Source: Paludibacter sp.
GTDB taxonomy: Bacteria > Bacteroidota > Bacteroidia > Bacteroidales > Paludibacteraceae
DNA length: 13,970 nucleotides
NCBI GenBank assembly: GCA_028748945.1
Contig: JAQTOL010000034.1
Span: 1 to 13,970, forward strand
Direction of reading: 5' to 3'
Made by a program: the position numbers and the translations under genes. Every line of letters begins with the position of its first letter. Position 1 is the stretch's first letter. Below, piece after piece: positions 5,911 through 12,443 of the stretch. The notes beneath the pieces are model-generated. The model had not been told where the DNA came from and made no database searches. It saw only the letters and a list, made by a program, of their open reading frames with translations.

Positions 5911-8775
5911 TTACTGCACTATTAATCTTGTTTTACCTAAAAATACATCATTCTTCACTTCCAGGAAATATAAACCTTTGGATAACGTTGATACATCCAA
6001 TTTATACATACTATCAGTTAATTGTTTATGAGAAACAACCTGCCCGGTAGAATTATAAATAATCAATGAAGTCTTGCCTGAAAGCTTACAATTAATGTCC
6101 AAAGTTGCTTCATTTCTGGTCGGGTTCGGATATAAGGTCAATAATTCAGATATATCGGAAACAGATTCCAAACTATTATATCCTGTTTGGTTAGTTGCAA
6201 TGTTTGAACGTGAAGAATAAACCGTTACAGTTTTACTACTGTTTGCATTCTCCTTTTTTATGCCACTGGCTGCCGACATTACAGCTTCAACTTGGTAAAA
6301 TACAACATCACCTGTTACAGTAATATCTGAGTATTGCGAATTACTACCTGACAATGAATTTATTAAAGTAATATTATCTTTATTGCTTCCCCGATAGACA
6401 TTATAAGTAGCTATTGACGCACCTTCATAGGGTTCCCAAATCAGATTCCAGATATTATTTGTGCCTTTGTTTATAGTTAAATGCATGGTTTTGTGGTAAG
6501 CACTTAATGCCGATTCAAAACCACAACCATCTATCTGACTTATTTTATAAATATTGGCCTGTATGTCTGGATTTGACAAAGTGTCAGTAAACTGATGCGA
6601 CGAGTTGAAATCTACCGAACCAATTTTTGTGAATACGTCTTTTATAGAACTTTCTCTAAAAATATTATATGACACTACATTGTTAAAACTTCCTGAATCC
6701 CATACAATCACATTTTTGTTTTTTTCTGACACGCCTACATAAGCGATATTTGGATTTGCTATTGCCGATGCACTTACCCCAACACTATCGGTTGCTGTAG
6801 AACCATACTGATTAGTTATTATCAGATGATAAACAGTATTTTTCAATGGTGATACAACCGGATTTGCAATAGTATCATTATCTATTGCATAATTGGGTGA
6901 CCATTTATATCTGAGCTTATTGCCTGTATAATTGGTTGAAACTACACCTAATTGCAAAAGACTACCACAACTCATAGTTTTGTTATCACCCAAATCCAGC
7001 GTCATGTTGATGGGATTGATTTTTACGGTTGCCGATGTACTGCATCCTCCCGATATCTTTGCTGTGATCGTATAGGTAGTTGTTACATTTTTAGCTTCCA
7101 GTGTAGGATTCAAAATGGTATCGTTACTAACTCCTACAGATGGAGACCATTTATATGTTATTTTATCATTTCCGTTATAATTGGTAGTTATAATAGGTGA
7201 TAAAGTTATTTTATTTCCACTCACAATATCTCCATATATATAATTACTGCTTAACGATAATCTTGATACATTGATACGTATCGAATCCTCAGCCATTTCA
7301 CCCAGTGGGGTAGTTACTTTCAACTTGTATTGAGTCGTCGACGAAACTGTAGCAACCGGGTTAGCCACTGTATCTGAACTTAAGCCGGAAGAAGGTGTCC
7401 ATCTAAATTTCAATTTAGAATAATCACTAAAATTTAATGTCGGTTGAAGTTGTATTTTTGCTGAACATACGATGGATTGATCATCACCGATATTCAGCGT
7501 TAATGGTACGATATTTACAGTAACTGAGTCAGTGGAAACACAGCTGTTCTCAGTTCTAGTAACATAATAAGTTGTACTAACGGTTGGTTGCGCAAATGGA
7601 TTGGCAATATTGGGATTGCTCAATCCTGCTAGCGGTGTCCAACTATAAGTCCCATTATCAACTGTTGGTTCAGGGCTAGTCAATTTACTCAGATAGGCGT
7701 TCGAACCAAAAATACAGCCCTGATCTTCGGCAAAAAAATCCGATCCTGCAAACCGGACTCCTGCATTATAGGTATAAAACAATTTCCAGGCTTTCCCAGC
7801 ATTCGTTGTTTTCAATACAAATCCTTCATAAATCCCTTTGGATATGGTTTTAGATCCACATATATAGCCAATTTTGTCGGTTACAAATTTCAATTTATTA
7901 AAAGTTGAACTTATAAGTGAATAAAACCCGATTCCTCCTGCAGAAGGATTGTTTTCATCATAATATTCTGTATAAACGGTATCAAACGGAATAGCCGACC
8001 AACTGGTTCCCCCATTTATTGTTTTCAATATAGAAGTTGAAGAAGTGGAGTAAGCAAAACCTGTCTCCTTACTGATAAATGAATAACCTGAAGATGAAAT
8101 GCCAGTTGGATTGGACTGAGCTATCCAGGTATCCCCTCCGTCGGTTGTTTTAAATATGGTTTGATTGATGCCAGACAAAAAACCTGTTTTTTTATCCAGA
8201 AAATATAACTTGGATACTGATGATGTTCCTGAAACAGTATGCAGATTCCATGTTTGACCTCCATCAGTAGTTATTAAATATCCATTCGTAAAACCTATCC
8301 CGTGCACTAATATTGTATCAGAAGAAATAAAACAAGCTCCTTTAAGGGATGAAGTAGACGCTGAATTTAATACGGTCCAAGTATCTCCTCCGTCAATAGT
8401 TTTGGATATCGTTCCATTGATACCAAAAGCTAATCCAATATTTTTGTTATAAAATAGCATACCGGCTAAGTAATTAGTAGAACCCCAGTTCGAACTTGTC
8501 CATGTATTCCCGGCATCGGTTGTTTTGAAGAATGTGCCCGTCGAAGTTGCTGCATAAATAATGCTGTCAGAGATTTGTTGAATAGAATTCAAATTGGTTG
8601 TAGAATCATAATTCAGAGTTGTAAAGTTCGGACTTACCAACAATTTTGCTTTTAGCTGAACTTTATCTTCTGCAGTTATAAAATGATTTACACCCGCATC
8701 AACTACACATTGTGCCTGAAGTTTTAACATTGAAATGATAATAATTAAAATGCACGATACTAATGTTTTTTTCAT
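5911..8775 (-). CDS. Secreted protein with YCF48 repeats, PKD-like domains and type IX sorting domain
   Basis: The 954-residue product was not recognised as a named gene. A signal peptide covers about 1-21 (LQAQC). Six YCF48-type motifs with a D/N-G/A-G-x-x-W core lie at 84-92, 125-133, 168-176, 209-217, 251-259 and 322-330; the first five are 41-43 residues apart, as in a beta-propeller. PKD-like repeats with W(T/S)P follow, complete at about 426-504, 508-587 and 592-668. A first one appears split around the propeller (24-46 and 374-422). Two FnIII-type units lie at about 674-832 (HKTMHLTINKG) and the sorting domain at about 878-954 (LYPNPTRNEA). The likely role is cell-surface binding, inferred only from the modules. 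There is no Shine-Dalgarno site, and no clear promoter was found in 8776-9186. Confidence 0.85.
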   Translation of the reverse strand: MKKTLVSCILIIIISMLKLQAQCVVDAGVNHFITAEDKVQLKAKLLVSPNFTTLNYDSTTNLNSIQQISDSIIYAATSTGTFFKTTDAGNTWTSSNWGSTNYLAGMLFYNKNIGLAFGINGTISKTIDGGDTWTVLNSASTSSLKGACFISSDTILVHGIGFTNGYLITTDGGQTWNLHTVSGTSSVSKLYFLDKKTGFLSGINQTIFKTTDGGDTWIAQSNPTGISSSGYSFISKETGFAYSTSSTSILKTINGGTSWSAIPFDTVYTEYYDENNPSAGGIGFYSLISSTFNKLKFVTDKIGYICGSKTISKGIYEGFVLKTTNAGKAWKLFYTYNAGVRFAGSDFFAEDQGCIFGSNAYLSKLTSPEPTVDNGTYSWTPLAGLSNPNIANPFAQPTVSTTYYVTRTENSCVSTDSVTVNIVPLTLNIGDDQSIVCSAKIQLQPTLNFSDYSKLKFRWTPSSGLSSDTVANPVATVSSTTQYKLKVTTPLGEMAEDSIRINVSRLSLSSNYIYGDIVSGNKITLSPIITTNYNGNDKITYKWSPSVGVSNDTILNPTLEAKNVTTTYTITAKISGGCSTSATVKINPINMTLDLGDNKTMSCGSLLQLGVVSTNYTGNKLRYKWSPNYAIDNDTIANPVVSPLKNTVYHLIITNQYGSTATDSVGVSASAIANPNIAYVGVSEKNKNVIVWDSGSFNNVVSYNIFRESSIKDVFTKIGSVDFNSSHQFTDTLSNPDIQANIYKISQIDGCGFESALSAYHKTMHLTINKGTNNIWNLIWEPYEGASIATYNVYRGSNKDNITLINSLSGSNSQYSDITVTGDVVFYQVEAVMSAASGIKKENANSSKTVTVYSSRSNIATNQTGYNSLESVSDISELLTLYPNPTRNEATLDINCKLSGKTSLIIYNSTGQVVSHKQLTDSMYKLDVSTLSKGLYFLEVKNDVFLGKTRLIVQ

Positions 8776-9186
8776 ATGACTTTTATTAATTTTTGTAATA
8801 CTTTTCTTGATTGCAATATTTTTTATTTTTTTTAGCCTGCCCCTAACGACCGAGGCGTGTGTTGAACTAAATTCCCTTCGGGAAGGGCTTTGATTAGCAC
8901 TGTATTTTTATTCTTCCATAAATTTATCCTATATTTGTGCCAACAATCCAACCATACTCACGTCACTTTCGCTGATAAAGTGTAAAAAAGTGCCGCTTTC
9001 TCCATAACTACTTTTTCTTCTCCACGCTCGTTGAATCACCACCCTGCAAAAGGGAATACGGTTCAACCGACGCTTCCTTGCTGGGTCGTTCCGACCGCAG
9101 GAAGCATAAGTATTATGGGCTAGGTGTATTCTTTCATATCCTTCTTTTTTTTCTCCAAGTGAAGCGTGTAATTCTTAGAAAATGAA
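8776..9186. other. Intergenic region with hairpins and no recognised gene
   Basis: The 411-bp gap between the 954- and 477-residue genes has no convincing reading frame on either strand. It holds a strong imperfect hairpin at 9072-9105 (GCTTCCTTGC...GCAGGAAGC, with GGTCG/CGACC inside) and a small CCCTT/AAGGG hairpin near 8873-8886. A lone plus-strand TATATTTG lies at 8930-8937, without a TTTG at the right distance. The large hairpin is about 80 nt past the stop of the 477-residue gene but has no T-run on the minus strand, so it is not a typical terminator. Confidence 0.5.
9072..9105. repeat. Long imperfect inverted repeat
   Basis: GCTTCCTTGC (9072-9081) pairs with GCAGGAAGC (9097-9105), with one unpaired base. 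An inner GGTCG/CGACC closes a loop of about three bases. No T-run follows on either strand. It may be a repeat remnant or an RNA-stabilising 3' structure of the minus-strand gene. Confidence 0.55.
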
Positions 9187-10620
9187 TTATTCCACAATTA
9201 CTTTTATACTTCTATTTCCAACTTTAATCACATAAACACCGGCAGCGTGCACGGTTAGTATTTCGTTTTGTGAAGCTTTTGTTATTTCAGCTACTTTACG
9301 TCCATAAATATCAAAAATTTGAATGCCTAAGTTTGAAGCATTATCTATAATTATTTTTCTGTTTTGATAATGAATAGAATAAGAAGTTGCTGAAACATTA
9401 GTTAAAAATGTAGGAGCTTCCTGAATATTTTTAAAATACGACCAACAGAATGTCGTATTGTAAGCATTCAAACTCCCTCGTGGTACAATAAGGGGAATAG
9501 TATCAGCAACAAACTGAAAAGTATTATAACTGAGATTTACAGGAGGGACTACTGCATTGATAGTTAAAGATTTTAATCCAATACAACCATAGAAAGCCAT
9601 TTCTGCAATAGAATCAACCGAATTAGGGATTGTAATAGTTGTCAACCCCATGCACCTAGAAAAAGCCATAGACCCAATTGATGTTACTGTATTGGGAATT
9701 GTAATTGATATCATATCAGAGCGACCATAAAAAGCACAATAACATAACTGGGTTGTTCCATCTGCGATGGTTATATTTGAATTGACCAGGGTATCACCTT
9801 TGTATTTGTAGGCACATTTTCCCACATAAATCACCCCGTCTGGTTGATCTTTATAAAAATTTATGTTACCGAAAGCATTGTCTCCAATAAAAGTAACAGA
9901 ATTTGGGACTGTAATAGTTGTCAGAGAAGTGCAATTCTGGAAAGCATTTTTCTTTATTGTGGTAACTGAATCAGGAATTATAATTGTAGTCAATTTTTCG
10001 CAATCCTGAAAAGCATATTCCCCAATTGTCTTTACAGAATTAGGAATTTCTATACTTGCCAATACGAAACAATCGTAGAAAGTGGCATTTTCTATTGAAG
10101 TAATCCTATTTGGCAATATTATAGATTTTAATTCATAGCAATTAGCAAAAGTGGCACTTCCAATTGAAGTTATTGAATTTGGAATTGTAATAGATGCCAA
10201 TCCTGTACAACACTCGAACGCATTCATTCCTATTGAAATTGCAGTGGTTGGAAAGGTGATTGTTGTAAGTGTTATCTTGCCTACACCATTACCTTTATAA
10301 AATGAAAATTGAGGGATTGTATTTTCTAAGTAATTTTGACCTCCATATATGTCAGTTCCATTTGCTCCATTATATGCTGCAATTGTTACAGCACTTAAAT
10401 CGAGTATTGACAAAACCGGCATACTATCACGAATAGTTTTGAAATCTCTGGCATCAAGACTACCACTAATTGTAAGATCTGTTACAGTAGTTTTTTCTGA
10501 AAAAGTGAGTAATGTGTACAGATTTCCTGCAACATCAACATTAATTGATTTTATTACTTGCGCTTGTCCAATAATAAAAAAAGATAAGCATAGCAGTAAA
10601 ATTTGTTTTCTTTTTTTCAT
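9187..10620 (-). CDS. BspA-like leucine-rich repeat surface protein with type IX sorting domain
   Basis: The product has 477 residues. A signal peptide covers about 1-20 (IIGQAQ). A conserved N-terminal segment at about 22-110 (TDLTISGSLDARDFKTIRDS) is shared with the 856-residue protein. Treponema/BspA-type LRR units of 23 residues run from about 132 to 246 and again from about 303 to 350, with the recurring pattern AFxxCxxLxxIxIPNSVTSIG. A less regular insert at 250-295 splits the two blocks. The cap PLIVPRGSLNAYN is at 376-388. Residues about 408-477 resemble a sorting domain (IQIFDIYGRKVAEI, GVYVIKV) but lack the NPNP turn. Proteins of this kind in other bacteria bind host or matrix proteins; binding here is only inferred. 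It is expressed from a repeat-borne promoter, with no Shine-Dalgarno site. Confidence 0.87.
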   Translation of the reverse strand: MKKRKQILLLCLSFFIIGQAQVIKSINVDVAGNLYTLLTFSEKTTVTDLTISGSLDARDFKTIRDSMPVLSILDLSAVTIAAYNGANGTDIYGGQNYLENTIPQFSFYKGNGVGKITLTTITFPTTAISIGMNAFECCTGLASITIPNSITSIGSATFANCYELKSIILPNRITSIENATFYDCFVLASIEIPNSVKTIGEYAFQDCEKLTTIIIPDSVTTIKKNAFQNCTSLTTITVPNSVTFIGDNAFGNINFYKDQPDGVIYVGKCAYKYKGDTLVNSNITIADGTTQLCYCAFYGRSDMISITIPNTVTSIGSMAFSRCMGLTTITIPNSVDSIAEMAFYGCIGLKSLTINAVVPPVNLSYNTFQFVADTIPLIVPRGSLNAYNTTFCWSYFKNIQEAPTFLTNVSATSYSIHYQNRKIIIDNASNLGIQIFDIYGRKVAEITKASQNEILTVHAAGVYVIKVGNRSIKVIVE

Positions 10621-10729
10621 GTTACTTAAATTCTATAAACTTCGGTTTTTATTTTTTACACTTGGCCATAACACCCAAATAAACCCATCTGGATATATTT
10701 CACTTATAAATTTATCAAATTATTGGGTT

Positions 10730-10745
10730 TATACTCCGTAGTATA
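10730..10745 (-). promoter_or_regulatory. Leader hairpin, copy B
   Basis: The plus strand reads TATACTCCGTAGTATA, a perfect 6-bp inverted repeat with a four-base loop. GGTTTA and TAAACC outside it can extend the stem with a three-base bulge. It lies about 25-40 nt into the predicted transcript, as in copy A. Confidence 0.55.
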
Positions 10746-10776
10746 GAATAAACCTGATTCCTTTAAAATTCACCCC

Positions 10777-10808
10777 CAAAAATACGAACTCTTTTTAACT
10801 ACACCAAA
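10777..10808 (-). promoter_or_regulatory. Promoter of the BspA-like gene
   Basis: On the minus strand TTTG at 10808-10805 is followed after 20 nt by TATTTTTG at 10784-10777. Both boxes are identical to copy A although nearby bases differ. The predicted start is near 10771, giving a leader of about 150 nt. Confidence 0.7.
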
Positions 10809-10870
10809 AAATATCCTAATTATTTTTAAACAGTTGTAAAAACCCTTTATTTATGCGGGGCTGCGTTAAT

Positions 10871-10908
10871 AAAAAAAACCTTTCCCCGGCACTAAGAGGA
10901 AAGGTTTT
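10871..10908 (-). terminator. Rho-independent terminator after the 206-residue gene
   Basis: AAAACCTTTCC (10875-10885 on the plus strand) and GGAAAGGTTTT (10898-10908) form a perfect 11-bp stem, and the minus-strand right arm continues as a run of eight T. It lies 70 nt past the stop codon at 10978. Confidence 0.8.
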
Positions 10909-10977
10909 AATTTGATTGAAGGTGGGAGTACCGACTGAAAGTCATGCCCACGAATAAAGAACATAAAGCAAAGAAAT

Positions 10978-11598
10978 TTACATCACGTAACTTGTGATTT
11001 CGAAACTCCAGGCCCGGCGTGGGTCGGTTCCTACACCTGCCACCTGAATAACATATTGTTGTCCCGGAATAAGATTCTCGAGGATAATTTTATGTTTGGT
11101 GGTAGTTACTTTTTCGTACACACTGGTTTCCGTTTTAGGAAATTTGGTGTAGCGTACTTCGTAACTGCGTGCATGATCTACCACATCCCAGCTTAGTTCA
11201 AGTGTACCGTTAATCTTACCTGCTTTTACAATTACATTTTCCGGTTGATCCAGTATATCCACATAGACGGGTTTGCGGTTGATATCGAAACCCGAACTAA
11301 GTATCATTACTTCGTCACCTTTACTGATGTTTTGCACCAAACGTCCGGTTTCACAAAGTGCTTCCGTCAGATTTAAACGTGCATTATTTTTTTCAGCTGT
11401 AACTTTTTTGCCACCATCAGCCATTTTGGCCAGGCAGTCATCGAATGTTGTGATAAGTGCCCGAATGGTCACAACATTGGGAGCCAACGTGGGGAAATAT
11501 TCATTCCCGTCCAGATTAATTACAATATTCGACGCCTTTACTTTTAATTCAGGGTCGGAATACTCATTTGTTGAAAATCCTAAACTTACTTTGTTCAT
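10978..11598 (-). CDS. Protein with helical N-terminal half and C-terminal fibronectin III domain
   Basis: The 206-residue product has no signal peptide or membrane segment. The N-terminal half (about 15-100) is predicted mostly helical from its composition, with a charged stretch MADGGKKVTAEKNNARLNL at 59-77. The C-terminal domain at about 117-203 has typical FnIII landmarks: LELSWD at 133-138, YEVRYT at 146-151, LIPGQQYVIQV at 176-186. From memory this matches a small family of FnIII-containing proteins, frequent in Bacteroidota, whose function is unknown. No sorting domain is present, unlike the genes on its left, so it may stay in the cytoplasm or leave by another route. The start MNKVSLGF fits the family. 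The gene ends just before repeat copy B, which supplies its terminator, and no promoter was identified. Confidence 0.75.
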   Translation of the reverse strand: MNKVSLGFSTNEYSDPELKVKASNIVINLDGNEYFPTLAPNVVTIRALITTFDDCLAKMADGGKKVTAEKNNARLNLTEALCETGRLVQNISKGDEVMILSSGFDINRKPVYVDILDQPENVIVKAGKINGTLELSWDVVDHARSYEVRYTKFPKTETSVYEKVTTTKHKIILENLIPGQQYVIQVAGVGTDPRRAWSFEITSYVM

Positions 11599-11633
11599 AG
11601 GCTAATGTGTTTTAAAAATTAGAGGCCCCCTAT

Positions 11634-11706
11634 CCCGATAGAATCGGCCCACCGGATGGGAAATAATCGATTTAGTAAAAAATTGTTCCCGAGATAGCTA
11701 TCGGGA
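11634..11706. repeat. Two GATAG-type palindromes upstream of the 206-residue gene
   Basis: CCCGATAGAATCGG (11634-11647) and CCCGAGATAGCTATCGGGA (11688-11706) are variants of the family palindrome at 243, 2559 and 5853. They lie 36-108 nt upstream of the start codon on the minus strand and would be in or near the leader or promoter of the 206-residue gene. Confidence 0.55.
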
Positions 11707-11734
11707 CTTTAAAATACATAGGGTGGAATTACAC

Positions 11735-11789
11735 ATCCCACCAACAAGTACCGAACTTTGCTCATTTAATAAACATATCCGTTAGGACA
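11735..11789 (-). repeat. GGATATG element, copy 5 (long form)
   Basis: This matches 2719-2774 over about 55 bp. It is the only copy in the window not close to a stop codon: the nearest minus-strand stop is at 12444, about 650 bp away. It may mark a deleted gene end or a relocated copy. Confidence 0.7.
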
Positions 11790-11879
11790 GATGTTGCCGT
11801 TCTCCGGCTGACCGGCTGCTCCTTGTTAACCTGCTGTAAAATTTTATCTTAATACCAAACAATATATTCAAAAGATACT

Positions 11880-11887
11880 TACTTTTG
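11880..11887 (+). promoter_or_regulatory. Possible -7 box of small-RNA unit 1
   Basis: TACTTTTG matches TAnnTTTG and is followed by CCCCGTAAA, exactly as at 12121-12128. No TTTG is seen at the -33 position. Confidence 0.4.
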
Positions 11888-11892
11888 CCCCG

Positions 11893-11966
11893 TAAAACTT
11901 ACTTACAGCCTAAGAATAAATGAATACTAAAGCTGAACAGGCCGGTTTGTAAGAATCAGTCTGTTC
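11893..11966 (+). ncRNA. Candidate small RNA, unit 1
   Basis: This would be a transcript of about 75 nt beginning just after a TAnnTTTG box and ending in the hairpin GAACAG...CTGTTC (11935-11966). It resembles unit 2 over promoter, start region and hairpin, while the middle differs. No T-run follows the hairpin, so unit 1 may be decayed or may not end here. There is no start codon with a useful reading frame. The call is an inference from the arrangement, since no known RNA family was recognised. Confidence 0.35.
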
Positions 11967-12120
11967 TGCATGAGTATCCGGGCTTCGTTTCATAATCCAC
12001 TCCGTCTTCGTTTGATAAACTTCAGTAAACAGATAAGCAGTTTTGCAGCATTTAGCAGAAAAAAAATATCGACGTATTTATTTTTTTCTCTTTTTTATAC
12101 GACTTATTGAAAAAAACCAT

Positions 12121-12128
12121 TATATTTG
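12121..12128 (+). promoter_or_regulatory. Possible -7 box of small-RNA unit 2
   Basis: TATATTTG matches TAnnTTTG and is followed by CCCCGTAAA. The region upstream is very T-rich but has no exact TTTG at the expected distance. Confidence 0.5.
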
Positions 12129-12133
12129 CCCCG

Positions 12134-12211
12134 TAAACATAATCTACAGACAGATTTAGGTTAATTTAGGTAAGAACAGACCGGTTCGAGAGAATCAGTC
12201 TGTTCGTTTTT
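12134..12211 (+). ncRNA. Candidate small RNA, unit 2
   Basis: About 78 nt follow a TAnnTTTG box and end with a hairpin at 12174-12205 (GAACAGAC pairing with GTCTGTTC, extended by G-U pairs) and then TTTTT at 12207-12211, a plausible Rho-independent terminator. The 5' half contains a short duplication (ATTTAGGT twice). It is on the opposite strand to all protein genes and converges on the aldehyde dehydrogenase. It could instead be the leader or attenuator of a lost gene. Confidence 0.45.
12174..12211 (+). terminator. Hairpin plus T-run ending small-RNA unit 2
   Basis: An 8-bp perfect stem GAACAGAC/GTCTGTTC, with further weak pairing inside, is followed by GTTTTTATATTG. The stem is conserved at 11935-11966, but the T-run is not. 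On the minus strand no T-run follows, so it would not serve the aldehyde dehydrogenase transcript. Confidence 0.55.
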
Positions 12212-12443
12212 ATATTGTTTCGACTCCTGTTTATGGCTTTCCCTGAGCGTTGTCATTTTTTACCTCTTGCCTTTATTATGTAAACAGGTCATTTGTTTCC
12301 GGACATTATGTGATTCCACAACCGTAATCTATCATTTCCATAGCAGTAGTATGTCATTGGATGGGTGTATGAAATTAGTCATTAAGTTCAAAACACAACA
12401 ATCCCCCGGTTTTACCAAAGGATCGTATCGGACTGTAAAGAGT
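12212..12443. other. Intergenic tail without recognised features
   Basis: About 230 bp lie between small-RNA unit 2 and the stop codon of the aldehyde dehydrogenase gene. No hairpin with a T-run on the minus strand, no repeat from the families above and no convincing coding sequence was seen. A plus-strand reading frame from 12267 runs into the antisense of the dehydrogenase and looks non-coding. Confidence 0.4.

Larger units (their letters stand above)
10667..10957 (-). repeat. 291-bp repeat, copy B: terminator, promoter and leader
   Basis: This is a direct copy of 5461-5751. On the minus strand it carries a perfect-stem terminator (10871-10908), a promoter (10777-10808) and a leader hairpin (10730-10745). 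It starts 46 nt from the ATG of the 477-residue gene and ends 20 nt from the stop of the 206-residue gene, so it fills almost the whole gap between the two. Confidence 0.9.

Noticed and set aside
9072..9105. Hairpin as Rho-independent terminator of the BspA-like gene
   Set aside because: The stem is strong, but no T-run follows on the minus strand.
2781..10620. Defence or toxin system among the large secreted genes
   Set aside because: All domains seen are structural or binding modules; no nuclease, protease, ATPase or toxin motif was visible.
10655..10688. Short leader peptide (MGLFGCYGQV) in cassette copy B
   Set aside because: The ATG is changed to ATA in copy A, so the peptide is not conserved.
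10349..10741. Plus-strand reading frame of 130 codons
   Set aside because: It is antisense to the BspA-like gene and its cassette; copy A of the cassette does not keep an equivalent frame as part of a gene.
11273..11605. Plus-strand reading frame of 110 codons
   Set aside because: It is a complete antisense overlap of the FnIII gene, with no promoter or family resemblance.
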